Assembly: GCF_017303275.1 (NCBI RefSeq)
Contig: NZ_JAFKOJ010000010.1
Coordinates: forward strand, 62,001-126,000
Length of the DNA stretch: 64,000 nt
Reading direction: 5' to 3'
Origin: Bacillus sp. NTK034
GTDB lineage: Bacteria; Bacillota; Bacilli; Bacillales; Cytobacillaceae
Shown here in pieces: positions 26,092 through 34,755 of this stretch (positions are counted from its first letter, which is position 1; each line of letters opens with the position of its first letter). The notes under the pieces are model-generated. The model was not told the DNA's origin. It did not search any database and worked only from the letters and a program-made list of their open reading frames with translations. The translations under genes and the position numbers were made by a program.

Positions 26092-26228
26092 ATGAATATT
26101 GGATTTTGGTAAATCCCATCATTTCTAATCCGGCTAAGAAAACCAGTCTATCTGCAGAAAACAGCAGCTTACGAAAAACCTTCCAAAAGGAATTTGGAGG
26201 GTTATTTGACTTGCTTTCAAAAGTATAA
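26092..26228 (+). pseudogene. Possible gene remnant with good ribosome site
   Basis: A near-ideal AAAGGAGAGG precedes ATG 26092, but that frame stops after six codons (MNIGFW). A different frame stays open from 26097 to 26228 and reads WILVNPIISNPAKKTSLSAE followed by RKTFQKEFGGLFDLLSKV. A single indel near 26100 would join them. I do not recognise the protein. The rest of the 25933-26380 gap shows nothing else. Confidence 0.25.
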
Positions 26229-26380
26229 CACGGTGGATTAGATAATTTAATAAGAAGGTCTGGATTCCTATTGGCTGGTTTATATCATTTTCCTTCGCCG
26301 AAATTTATTAAAGGGTAACCTTTGAATATAGAGAATATTAAATATCATCACAAAATATCTCGTTTTATAAGGAGGACCTC

Positions 26381-27229
26381 ATGGACAAAAAGCTTTATAG
26401 AAAATTCGATTTTCCGGAAACAGGAATTAATTTGTATGAAAGCAAGCACCTCAGAGGCAAGTTTGTTTCTGAGCATTATCATGATCATTTTCAAATTCTC
26501 TATGCTCTTGAAGGGGAAGGTGATATTACCCTTGACGGCAAGGCCTATAACTTTTCCAAAGACAAAGTAGTGCTGATTACTCCCAATTGTGTTCACTCCA
26601 TAAAAGCGACCACAAAAATGACGGTATTGGTTCTGGCATTTTCATTACCTTCGATGGAAATAAACCTGCAAAAAGAGCTGCTTGCCTTAATGGAGAAAAA
26701 CTCCCGGCATTTCGAACTCGATTTATATACAGCAAGTGAAATTCGGCCATTAATTAGAAAAATGCTATATGAACAAAAAAATGGAGACCTTTTTGGAAAA
26801 TTGTCCATGCCTGTATATCTTATTGAAATTATCATTCATTTGCTGCGCCAGCAGAATTATTCTTCTGTTCAGGATGCGAATGATATTCGCTCCATACAAA
26901 TGAAGGAATACATAGAAAGGCATTATTTCAATAATATCACGGCAGAAAGTCTGTCTGCTGTATTCGGAATCTCAACAAGATACATGAATGATATTTTTAA
27001 AAGGAAATTTAATGACACCCCCTTGCAATATCTTCAGAAAGTAAGGATTAAGCATGCAAAGGAATTGCTGCTTCAATCTGATCAGGATATCGTGTCCATT
27101 TGTTTTGAGGTTGGATATGAAACATTATCAACCTTTTATCGTACTTTCAGAAATTTGGTGGGGATTTCACCGAATAAATTCCGCTTGTCCTCTCAGCCAC
27201 CTTCAGATGTTTCAGATACCGTTTCCTAA
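26381..27229 (+). CDS. AraC-family regulator with N-terminal cupin
   Basis: A 282-residue protein starting at ATG behind AAGGAGG. Residues 15-95 are an AraC-binding cupin with HYHDHFQILYALEGEGDITL, whose histidines are typical of the metal/ligand site. The last 100 residues are two helix-turn-helix motifs (ITAESLSAVFGISTRYMNDI and DIVSICFEVGYETLSTFYRT). It lies 118 bp upstream of the TRAP operon on the same strand and is therefore its likely ligand-responsive regulator. The ligand is unknown and would probably be the imported compound or its breakdown product. Confidence 0.9.
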   Translation: MDKKLYRKFDFPETGINLYESKHLRGKFVSEHYHDHFQILYALEGEGDITLDGKAYNFSKDKVVLITPNCVHSIKATTKMTVLVLAFSLPSMEINLQKELLALMEKNSRHFELDLYTASEIRPLIRKMLYEQKNGDLFGKLSMPVYLIEIIIHLLRQQNYSSVQDANDIRSIQMKEYIERHYFNNITAESLSAVFGISTRYMNDIFKRKFNDTPLQYLQKVRIKHAKELLLQSDQDIVSICFEVGYETLSTFYRTFRNLVGISPNKFRLSSQPPSDVSDTVS

Positions 27230-27346
27230 TTTGCCTATCTCCAAAATTAAGAATTTTTCTCTCAATCTCATAAGACAATAGTTGAAAGAAAATTCAAAAT
27301 AGTAAACAAGAGAGAAAAATATTTTATATAGGAGGGCCAAAGGGAC

Positions 27347-28375
27347 ATGAAAAGAAAATGGGGATTATTTTCGATTTGCATTTTGATGATTGCTATGGTT
27401 ACAGCTGGCTGCGGGAATAGTGCAGCAACAGAGGGAACCGGAAAGGCTGAGGAAAATGGGGACTATGTTATAAAATTTGCACATGTTGTAAGCGCTTCAA
27501 CAGCTAAGGGGAAGGCTGCGGAAAAGTTCAAAGAGCTATTGGAGGAACGTACCGATGGTCAAATCAAAGTGGAGGTGTTTCCTGATTCCCAATTGGGAGC
27601 GGATCGGGAAATCACGGAACAAATGCAGTCTGGAACCATTCAGATGAACGCTCCTTTTACCGGCGTTCTGCCTGCCTTTGTTAAACAATTTGAAGTGTTT
27701 GACCTGCCTTATTTATTTAAAGATCGTGACCATGTTAAAAGCGCTGTAAATGGGAAAGTGGGTGAAATTTTCAACCAGCACCTGGAGAAACAGGGGCTTC
27801 GTGCATTAGGATATTGGGACGGCGGATTCAAGCATCTAACGAACTCCAAACAAGCCATTCAACAGCCGGAGGACCTAGACGGCCTGAAGATGCGTGTTTC
27901 CCAGAGCCCGCTGTTAATTTCGCAGTTCCAGGCGATGGGTGCCGGCGGGGTTTCCATTGATTTTGCAGAATTATATACAGCTCTCCAAACCAAAACGGTT
28001 GATGGGCAGGAAAATCCTTTAAGCAATATTGTCAGCAAGAAATTTTATGAAGTCCAGGATTATTTAACGTTAAGCAGTCATGGATATATGGCTTATCCAT
28101 TATTAATTAGCGAGCAATTCTATCAGAAGCTTCCGGCAGATCTTCAGAAAGCTGTAGATGAAGTGTCGGCTGAGGTAACGGATTGGCAATGGGAACAATC
28201 TGCTGCGGATGAAGAAGCCTATATGAAAACATTAAAGGAATCAGGGATTGAAATTACCGAACTGACAGAATCAGAAAAAGAGTTATTTATTGAGGCTACA
28301 AGTGAAGTATATGAAGACTTTAAGAAAGTGGAAGGCGGACAGGAATTACTGGATGCCATAAAAGAAGCGCAATAG
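27347..28375 (+). CDS. dctP: TRAP transporter substrate-binding lipoprotein (DctP family)
   Basis: A 342-residue precursor with a signal peptide and lipobox (VTAGCGNS), so it is anchored outside the membrane. The mature part is the DctP fold: VIKFAHVVSASTAKGKAAEK at the start, GLKMRVSQSPLLISQFQAMG, where the Arg normally grips the substrate carboxylate, and GQENPLSNIVSKKFYEVQ near residue 220. TRAP receptors bind organic acids such as C4-dicarboxylates or sugar acids and pass them to the Q/M pair. GGAGGG precedes the ATG. A terminator-like hairpin downstream would keep this subunit in excess. Confidence 0.92.
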   Translation: MKRKWGLFSICILMIAMVTAGCGNSAATEGTGKAEENGDYVIKFAHVVSASTAKGKAAEKFKELLEERTDGQIKVEVFPDSQLGADREITEQMQSGTIQMNAPFTGVLPAFVKQFEVFDLPYLFKDRDHVKSAVNGKVGEIFNQHLEKQGLRALGYWDGGFKHLTNSKQAIQQPEDLDGLKMRVSQSPLLISQFQAMGAGGVSIDFAELYTALQTKTVDGQENPLSNIVSKKFYEVQDYLTLSSHGYMAYPLLISEQFYQKLPADLQKAVDEVSAEVTDWQWEQSAADEEAYMKTLKESGIEITELTESEKELFIEATSEVYEDFKKVEGGQELLDAIKEAQ

Positions 28376-28397
28376 CATGTTTAAAAATACAATCAAG

Positions 28398-28421
28398 GAC
28401 GGCTTATAGCCGTCTCTTTTT
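28398..28421 (+). terminator. Intercistronic terminator/attenuator between dctP and dctQ
   Basis: Perfect arms GACGGCT and AGCCGTC around TAT, followed by TCTTTTT. Such hairpins often reduce transcription of the membrane subunits relative to the receptor. Confidence 0.8.
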
Positions 28422-28458
28422 AACAAAATAAGAAAGTATAAAACTTTGAACGTCGATT

Positions 28459-28521
28459 ACTGTCTAGCTCCAGCGCCTACCCCCTCGAGGTGTCGGGGGT
28501 GGGCAAGGCGCTTGCGCTTTT
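28459..28521. repeat. Bacillus-type dispersed palindromic repeat (TCTAGCTCCAGCGCCT family)
   Basis: The segment opens with TGTCTAGCTCCAGCGCC and closes with AAGGCGCTTGCGCTTTT. Its inner arms AGCGCCT-ACCCCC and GGGGGT-AGGCGCT pair into a long hairpin. I recognise both ends as those of a short intergenic repeat that is common in Bacillus-group genomes; this copy has a short centre. It lies between dctP and dctQ and may affect the transcript's structure. Confidence 0.75.
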
Positions 28522-28541
28522 CATAAGAAGGAGGGAATTAT

Positions 28542-29063
28542 ATGCAGAAAATCAATCATATCTTGAACTATTTTGAAGAATATGTGGGAGTGATTTCCCT
28601 AATCTTTACTTCCTTGCTTGTGTTCGTTCAAGTAGTGCTCAGATATGTTTTCAATTATTCGCTGTCCTGGTCAGAGGAGGTGGCAAGATACTTAATAGTG
28701 TGGTTTGTGTTTATAGGGAGCAGTATTGCCGTCAGAGAAAAAGCGCATGCCACTATGGACGCCCTTGTTACGTATTTGCCTGATAAGGGGAAAAAAATCT
28801 TTTCAATGATATCCAATCTGATTTCCATCGTTTTTTGTATCTTTTTAATTTGGTCAGGCAGCGGGATTGTTTCAAGTGTTATTGAATTCGGCAGTGTGAC
28901 TCCGTCCACCGGAATGCCGATGTATATTCCATATCTCGCTCTCCCTGTTGGGGCAAGCCTGATGATGATTCGCTTTCTGCAGCTTTTAGTTCAGGATGTG
29001 AAAAGTTTACGTTCAGTAAATCAAACTGTTATTCCTCCAAAAGAGGAGGCTTCAAAACTATGA
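28542..29063 (+). CDS. dctQ: TRAP transporter small membrane subunit (DctQ family)
   Basis: A 173-residue protein with four hydrophobic segments. The DctQ signature SLSWSEEVARYLIVWFVFIG lies at the end of segment 1 and in segment 2, followed by REKAHATMDAL. It pairs with DctM to form the carrier driven by a Na+ or H+ gradient. AGAAGGAGGG precedes the ATG. Its stop overlaps the start of dctM (ATGA), which points to translational coupling. Confidence 0.92.
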   Translation: MQKINHILNYFEEYVGVISLIFTSLLVFVQVVLRYVFNYSLSWSEEVARYLIVWFVFIGSSIAVREKAHATMDALVTYLPDKGKKIFSMISNLISIVFCIFLIWSGSGIVSSVIEFGSVTPSTGMPMYIPYLALPVGASLMMIRFLQLLVQDVKSLRSVNQTVIPPKEEASKL

Positions 29064-30328
29064 TGCTATTAATTATCTTTGTGCTTCTTTTATTATTGGG
29101 GGTTCCAATTGCTATATCCATTGCGTTAAGTACGATTATCGTTATTTTTCAAAGCAATGTTCCGATGGATACATTAGCGAGAACAATGTTTTCAGGAGTA
29201 GATTCCTTTTCACTGATGGCCATTCCTTTCTTTGTCTTTGCAGGGGATTTAATGCTGGCAGGGGGAACGTCCAAGAGATTGATTGATTTTACGAAGAAAT
29301 GGGTCGGCTGGACAACCGGGGGCCTGCCAATTGCAGGGGTGCTATCATCCATGTTTTTTGCTGCCCTTTCGGGTTCAAGCCCTGCAACGGTTGCTGCGAT
29401 TGGGGGCATTATGATTCCATCATTAAAGGAAGCGCGCTTTTCGGAAAGATTCTCGGTTGGATTAATGTGTGCATCCGGCTCGCTCGGCATCATTATTCCT
29501 CCCAGTATAACGTTTTTAGTCTATGGCTCTGTTGCTGAAGTTTCAATCGGCAAATTGTTTATTGCCGGAATCATTCCGGGAATCTTCATCGGACTGATTC
29601 TTATGACTGTCGGCTATGTTATTGCCAAGAAACAGGGACATAAGCCAGATCCAAGACCGACCGGAAAAGAATTATGGAAATCAACGGTTTCTGCCATCTG
29701 GGGAATTTTGATGCCAGTGATCGTCCTTGGCGGCATTTACTTTGGTGTATTTACGCCTACCGAAGCCGCGGCGGTTGCGATTGTATACAGTATGATCGTT
29801 GGCTTTTTCATCTATAAGGAACTGACTATTAAGGAATTATTTGCCGTAACTAAAAGATCGATTGTGACATCTGCCATGATTATGCTTGTCATTTCTGCTT
29901 CGAAGGTGTTCAGCTGGTATTTAACATATGAACAGATCCCGTCTACCGTCGCAGGAACATTAATAGAGTATGCATCAAATCCCGTTGTTTTCTTAATTCT
30001 GGTTAACATCATCCTGCTGATCGTGGGGATGTTCATGGATTCGAGCGCAGCAGTGCTGATCCTCGTCCCGCTGTTTTTGCCGGTAGTGCTTGAAATGGGA
30101 ATTGATCCGATTCATTTCGGCGTGATCATGATTATCAATCTGGCAATCGGAATGCTGACTCCTCCTTTCGGATTGAATCTTTTTGTGGCATCAGGCATCA
30201 GCAAAATGTCGCTGGCTGGAGTAACTCGGGGTACCATGCCGTTTATATTTGTGCTGATAGCAGCGTTAATGGTTATTACGTATGTGCCACAGCTGTCTCT
30301 TTATTTAGCAGATTTTGTTTACCAATGA
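29060..30328 (+). CDS. dctM: TRAP transporter large permease subunit (DctM family)
   Basis: A 422-residue protein with about twelve membrane segments. Typical DctM stretches are AIPFFVFAGDLMLAGGTSKR, FFAALSGSSPATVAAIGGIM and SGSLGIIIPPSITFLVYGSV, which build the substrate path and Na+ sites. With DctP and DctQ it completes a tripartite organic-acid importer. The downstream trio of catabolic genes in the same direction suggests that the solute is metabolised by them. Confidence 0.93.
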   Translation: MMLLIIFVLLLLLGVPIAISIALSTIIVIFQSNVPMDTLARTMFSGVDSFSLMAIPFFVFAGDLMLAGGTSKRLIDFTKKWVGWTTGGLPIAGVLSSMFFAALSGSSPATVAAIGGIMIPSLKEARFSERFSVGLMCASGSLGIIIPPSITFLVYGSVAEVSIGKLFIAGIIPGIFIGLILMTVGYVIAKKQGHKPDPRPTGKELWKSTVSAIWGILMPVIVLGGIYFGVFTPTEAAAVAIVYSMIVGFFIYKELTIKELFAVTKRSIVTSAMIMLVISASKVFSWYLTYEQIPSTVAGTLIEYASNPVVFLILVNIILLIVGMFMDSSAAVLILVPLFLPVVLEMGIDPIHFGVIMIINLAIGMLTPPFGLNLFVASGISKMSLAGVTRGTMPFIFVLIAALMVITYVPQLSLYLADFVYQ

Positions 30329-30335
30329 TCTCATT

Positions 30336-30375
30336 AATTACCGTCCTTCAACTGAGAAGTGACGGTATTTTTTTT
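30336..30375 (+). terminator. Terminator after dctM
   Basis: Arms TACCGTC and GACGGTA with a 15-nt loop followed by eight T residues. Confidence 0.8.
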
Positions 30376-30401
30376 GAAAGATCTAAAAAAGTTTTTAGCA
30401 C

Positions 30402-30490
30402 CCTGTTGATTGGAGTGGAAGGTGAGAAAGCTCCGCGGAGGCTCCCGGACCGCCCGCGGAAAGCGACTACCTGCAACGGAAATCAACAGG
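30402..30490. repeat. Bacillus-type palindromic interspersed element with 10-bp terminal inverted repeats
   Basis: The element is bounded by perfect inverted repeats CCTGTTGATT (30402-30411) and AATCAACAGG (30481-30490). Inside are GGAGTGGAAGGTGAG and CCGCCCGCGGAAAGCGA, blocks that I know from a dispersed repeat of Bacillus-group genomes. Its high GC content contrasts with the flanks. It probably moves or spreads by an unknown, non-autonomous route. No coding capacity. Confidence 0.78.
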
Positions 30491-30653
30491 CAAATTTAAC
30501 AGAGCTAAGTCTAATAGATTTCCCCCCTCTTATCTCCGATATTGCAAAAAGCCTTCCGATATGGATGAGATAATCCTTTCAGAAATTTTTAGAATAAAAG
30601 TAAGCTAAACAACAAATTATTTGGCTCTAAAGTCAAAAAGGAGGAAGAGAATT

Positions 30654-31844
30654 ATGGCAGTTAAAAATATTGGGATTATCATGAACGGTGTGACCGGAAG
30701 GATGGGAACAAATCAGCATCTAGTGAGATCTATCGTGGCAATCCGCGAGCAAGGCGGGGTGGAGCTTGCCAATGGTGATGTCATTATGCCGGATCCGATT
30801 TTAGTAGGACGAAACCAGGATAAACTGCAAACGCTTGCTGAAAAGCACAATATAAGCCGATGGAGCACAGACCTTGATGAGTGCCTGGCTGATCCGCAAA
30901 ATGTGATCTATTTTGATTCTCAAACAACCGTCCGCAGGGCAGATGCGATTCGGAAAGCCATAAAAGCCGGCAAGCACATTTACTGCGAAAAACCTACTGC
31001 CACAAGCTTGGAAGAATCTATTGAACTGGCAAAGCTGGCGTACGGAGCTGGCGTGAAAAATGGGGTTGTGCAGGATAAATTATTCCTGCCGGGACTATTA
31101 AAATTAAAGAGACTGATAGATTCAGGGTTCTTCGGCAAAATCCTATCCGTTCAGATGGAATTTGGCTATTGGGTATTTGAAGGGGACTGGCAGGCTGGAC
31201 AGAGGCCATCCTGGAATTACCGCAAGGAAGATGGCGGCGGGATTATTGTTGATATGTTCGCCCATTGGCGATATGTCCTCGACAACCTATTTGGCAATGT
31301 AGAGTCTGTTTCCTGCCTGGGTAAAACCCATATTCCAAAACGGGTCGATGAAAATGGAAAAACGTACATGTGCACGGCCGATGATGCTGCATATGCAACA
31401 TTTGAACTCGAAGGCGGCATTGTTGCACAGGTAAATTCATCCTGGACTGTCCGGGTTAACCGGGAAGATTTATTAACGATTCAAGTAGATGGCACACACG
31501 GAAGCGCTGTAGCTGGTTTAAAAGATTGCAAGATTCAGCATCGCATCAATACACCGAAGCCTGTTTGGAATCCTGACATTGAGAATCCTTTTACATTTAC
31601 AGAACAATGGCAAACAGTCCCGGATAACCAGGTATTTGATAATGGCTTCAAGGTCCAGTGGGAGCTATTTTTGAAGCATATTGCAGCCGACGAACCGTTT
31701 CCATGGGATTTGCTAGAGGGTGCCAAAGGGACTCAGCTGGCTGAATTAGGGCTTAAATCGTGGGAGGAGCGGCGCTGGATTGATGTACCTGAATTAAGCC
31801 TGGAGGTGAGAAAGAATGGTGAAACGGTTAACTCTGCCAGATAA
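30654..31844 (+). CDS. Gfo/Idh/MocA-family NAD(P)-dependent oxidoreductase
   Basis: A 396-residue protein. The N-terminal Rossmann segment reads NIGIIMNGVTGRMGTNQHLV, an unusual GxTGRMG loop that resembles dihydrodipicolinate reductase. The hallmark EKPTATS (in IYCEKPTATSLEESI) with catalytic Lys of the family follows, then the C-terminal alpha/beta substrate domain. Members oxidise or reduce sugars, inositols or sugar acids. Start at ATG 30654 directly behind AAAAGGAGG; a TTG start 33 nt upstream is less likely. It overlaps the next gene by 29 nt, so the trio is translationally coupled. Confidence 0.88.
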   Translation: MAVKNIGIIMNGVTGRMGTNQHLVRSIVAIREQGGVELANGDVIMPDPILVGRNQDKLQTLAEKHNISRWSTDLDECLADPQNVIYFDSQTTVRRADAIRKAIKAGKHIYCEKPTATSLEESIELAKLAYGAGVKNGVVQDKLFLPGLLKLKRLIDSGFFGKILSVQMEFGYWVFEGDWQAGQRPSWNYRKEDGGGIIVDMFAHWRYVLDNLFGNVESVSCLGKTHIPKRVDENGKTYMCTADDAAYATFELEGGIVAQVNSSWTVRVNREDLLTIQVDGTHGSAVAGLKDCKIQHRINTPKPVWNPDIENPFTFTEQWQTVPDNQVFDNGFKVQWELFLKHIAADEPFPWDLLEGAKGTQLAELGLKSWEERRWIDVPELSLEVRKNGETVNSAR

Positions 31845-33006
31845 AACCGGCAAGACATATGAATACCATGCTGGAAATCATAAAGCTTTCATCCTGCCGG
31901 AAGGCCCTTTCAAAAGCAGGATCGCCTTTTCAGCTGCACATGTGGTTTGTGATCCTCTTGCAGATTCCGATCCCGTTTTAAAGGCAAAGATCGACTGGGA
32001 AAACACTTTAGCTTATCGAAGACATCTATGGTCTATGGGTCTCTCGGTGGCAGAGGCGATGGATACGGCCCAGCGCGGAATGGGTCTTAATTGGGAGCAC
32101 GCAAAGGAGCTCATTCGCCGGTCGGCGGCGGAGGCAAAAGCGGAAGGCGGCAGGATAGCATGCGGAGCCGGGACAGATCAGCTGCTCCCCGGCCCATCCG
32201 TCACCTTAGCGGATGTTCAGGCTGCCTATGAGGAGCAATGCGAATTTGTGGAACAGCACAACTCGCAAATCATCCTGATGGCAAGCAGGGCCCTGGCAGA
32301 TTGTGCTCAAGGCCCTGAGGATTATGAGAGGATTTATGCCAATATTTTAAGACAGGTCTCAAAGCCGGTTATCCTGCACTGGCTTGGCGATATGTTCGAT
32401 CCATCCTTAAAAGGGTACTGGGGCTACAAGAATCTGGATGATGCAATGGAAGTCTGTCTGAATGTCATTTGGGATAACAAAGACAAGGTTGACGGAATTA
32501 AAATCTCTCTTCTTGATGCTTCCCGTGAAATTGAAATGCGCAGGCTTCTTCCTCCAGGTGTAAAAATGTATACCGGCGATGATTTCAATTATCCTGAATT
32601 GATTAAAGGGGATGAACACGGATACAGCCATGCACTGCTGGGGATTTTTGACGCCATCGCACCAGCGGCAGCTGCAGCCCTGCATGCTCTGGATGAACAT
32701 GACTATGAATCCTATCATGCATTATTGGAAAAAACAGTTCCGCTGTCACGCCATATTTTCCAGGCGCCAACTTATTCCTATAAAACCGGTATCGTCTTCA
32801 TGGCCTATCTGAACGGGCACCAATCCCATTTCCGCATGATTGGCGGGGCTGAGAGTGCCAGGTCCATCGTGCATCTGTCTGAACTGTTTGTATTGGCAGA
32901 CCAGGCCGGACTGCTGTCGGACCCTGAGCTTGCTGCTGAAAGAATGAAGCTGGTATTGAATTTAGCCGGGATTCGTCAGGAGGAATATTCAAGTGGAAAA
33001 CTATGA
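31816..33006 (+). CDS. DUF993 / dihydrodipicolinate-synthase-fold protein
   Basis: A 396-residue protein that I place in the DUF993 family, annotated elsewhere as dihydrodipicolinate-synthase family. The barrel includes GRIACGAGTDQLLPGPSVTL, then VSKPVILHWLGDMFDP and DKVDGIKISLLDASREIEMR, where the Lys in GIKIS is at the position of the Schiff-base lysine of class I aldolases. It is longer than the usual 300-residue DapA. It probably cleaves a keto-acid intermediate, but the substrate is unknown. It overlaps both neighbours (29 nt upstream, 14 nt downstream). Confidence 0.82.
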   Translation: MVKRLTLPDKTGKTYEYHAGNHKAFILPEGPFKSRIAFSAAHVVCDPLADSDPVLKAKIDWENTLAYRRHLWSMGLSVAEAMDTAQRGMGLNWEHAKELIRRSAAEAKAEGGRIACGAGTDQLLPGPSVTLADVQAAYEEQCEFVEQHNSQIILMASRALADCAQGPEDYERIYANILRQVSKPVILHWLGDMFDPSLKGYWGYKNLDDAMEVCLNVIWDNKDKVDGIKISLLDASREIEMRRLLPPGVKMYTGDDFNYPELIKGDEHGYSHALLGIFDAIAPAAAAALHALDEHDYESYHALLEKTVPLSRHIFQAPTYSYKTGIVFMAYLNGHQSHFRMIGGAESARSIVHLSELFVLADQAGLLSDPELAAERMKLVLNLAGIRQEEYSSGKL

Positions 33007-33805
33007 GCGTCTTAGTCTGAATCAAATTACAACAGAGCAATGGAATTTAAAAGAAGCGATCGAGGGATGTGCCCGGGCGGAAGTTCCCTGGATCGCCCCC
33101 TGGAGACATAAGGTAGCGGAATTAGGCTTAAGCTCAAGCAAGCGGCTCATAAAGGATGCCGGATTAAAGGTTTCCAGTTTATGCCGAGGCGGCATGTTCC
33201 CGGCTGGGTCTGCAGCTGAACGGCAAAAAAGAATAGACGATAATAAAAGAGCGGTGGAAGAAGCGGCCGAGCTGGGGACGGATGTTCTCGTTCTGGTCTG
33301 CGGGCCGTCTCCTGACCGTGACATTGTATCTGCCCGGCAAATGGTCGAGGAAGGAATCGCCCAGCTGGTTCCTTTCGCGGAATCGCATGGGGTGAAATTA
33401 GGAATCGAGCCGCTGCACCCTATGTACGCGGCAGAACGGTCGGTGGTCGTTTCAATGGACCTGGCTAACACTCTTGCGGAAGCATACCGGCCTGAACAGG
33501 TAGGGGTCGTTGTCGATGTCTTTCATGTATGGTGGGATCCGGACTTATATAACCAGATCAGCCGGGCCAAAGGGCGAATTCTGGGCTTCCATGTTTCCGA
33601 TTGGCTGGTTCCTACACCTGATATGCTAAAGGGACGGGGCATGATGGGCGACGGTGTCATTGAAATCAGCCGCATCCGTAAAGCTGTAGAGAGAGCAGGC
33701 TACTCAGGGCCCATTGAGGTGGAAATTTTCAATGATCAAATCTGGAGCCAGCCTGCCGATGATACTTTAATTCAAATGAAAGAAAGCTATTTGAAGCATG
33801 TGTAG
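32993..33805 (+). CDS. Sugar-phosphate isomerase/epimerase-type TIM-barrel protein
   Basis: A 270-residue xylose-isomerase-like TIM barrel. Metal-ligand positions are visible in KLGIEPLHPMY (Glu), GVVVDVFHVWWDPDL (Asp, His), ILGFHVSDWL (His) and GPIEVEIFN (Glu). The family interconverts keto and aldo sugars or acts on inositol derivatives such as keto-inositol. It starts with GTG behind CAGGAGGA inside the end of the DUF993 gene. Two terminators follow, so it ends the TRAP/catabolic unit. Confidence 0.88.
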   Translation: MENYERLSLNQITTEQWNLKEAIEGCARAEVPWIAPWRHKVAELGLSSSKRLIKDAGLKVSSLCRGGMFPAGSAAERQKRIDDNKRAVEEAAELGTDVLVLVCGPSPDRDIVSARQMVEEGIAQLVPFAESHGVKLGIEPLHPMYAAERSVVVSMDLANTLAEAYRPEQVGVVVDVFHVWWDPDLYNQISRAKGRILGFHVSDWLVPTPDMLKGRGMMGDGVIEISRIRKAVERAGYSGPIEVEIFNDQIWSQPADDTLIQMKESYLKHV

Positions 33806-33813
33806 TAAAAAAA

Positions 33814-33890
33814 GAAGCGACCATATTTGTCGCTTCAGTTTAAAAAGACCAAAAGGGTTCGGAAAAGTCTCATTCCGAATCCTTTTTTGA
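33814..33890 (+). terminator. Two consecutive terminators ending the TRAP-linked operon
   Basis: First hairpin: GAAGCGAC and GTCGCTTC around CATATTT (33814-33836). Second: GGGTTCGGA and TCCGAATCC around AAAGTCTCAT (about 33854-33882), followed by TTTTTT. The remaining gap to 34146 shows no gene. Confidence 0.8.
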
Positions 33891-34146
33891 TTTTTTGTGG
33901 GAAATTATGCAATAACAGAGAGAATTGCAGACCTCTACGAGGTTATCATTTAGGCAATTTCTGGACCTTTCCAAGTCCAGTTGGCCATCTTCTTCAAATT
34001 CATGGCAGTTCAAAATCGAAACTAAAATATTTCAAATTGGAAATACCATCAGGCGATCAAGTTTAAAAATCGTCATTTATCCTGGCTATTTTAAATTGGC
34101 ACAATTTTTGCAGCAATAAGTGTAACAGGTACAAGGAGGTTAAAGA

Positions 34147-34619
34147 ATGAAATTTGAAAAGCCGTTATCAGGTTTGAAGGTGTTAGAGATGGGTCAGTTA
34201 ATAGCCGGACCATTCACAACGAGAATGCTTGCTGAGTTCGGTGCAGAGGTCATAAAAGTTGAACCGCCGGGAAGGGGAGATCCCATTAGAGAATGGAGAC
34301 ACATCTATAAAGGAAGCTCACTTTGGTGAAAGGTTCAGTCACGCAATAAAAAGTCCATCACAATCAATTTAAAATCTGAAGAGGGCCAGGGAATTATAAG
34401 GAATTAGTGAGGTCATGTGACATCGTCGTAGAGAATTTCAGGCCAGGGACATTAGAAAAATGGGGCCTGGGATATGAAGATTTATGCCAAATAAATCCAG
34501 GATTGATATTAATAAGAATCTCAGGATATGGCCAGGATGGACCTTACAGAGATAAACCAGGCTTTGGGAGTATAGGAGAAGAAATGAGGAGCAAAAAAGA
34601 GGGTTATCGTTTTCTTTAG
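34147..34619 (+). pseudogene. CaiB/BaiF-family CoA-transferase remnant
   Basis: The first frame reads LSGLKVLEMGQLIAGPFTTR and EVIKVEPPGRGDPIREW, unmistakable CaiB/BaiF N-terminus. It stops at TGA 34327, where family members have Trp (SLWW). The frame then continues [20 protein letters not shown], is shifted by one lost A near 34397, and resumes as [20 protein letters not shown] to [11 protein letters not shown]. It then ends abruptly at about residue 150 of roughly 400. So a nonsense mutation, a frameshift and a C-terminal deletion are all visible. AAGGAGG still precedes the start. The intact enzyme would have moved CoA between carboxylic acids. Confidence 0.88.
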
Positions 34620-34755
34620 GGCCATAAAATAATTTCCAATCGTATTATAAACTTTGTATGAAAAAATCCCACTTTTTATTGGCACTTTGGACAATTGAAT
34701 TTTCTGAAATATCGAACTACTATTAGATCAAGGAAACTCTTTTAAGGAGGGGAAC

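Noticed and set aside
27347..30328. TRAP set as the ectoine importer UehABC
   Set aside because: It is followed by its own catabolic trio and has its own AraC regulator, and the ectoine operon has an adjacent BCCT carrier; no specific ectoine-site residues could be shown.
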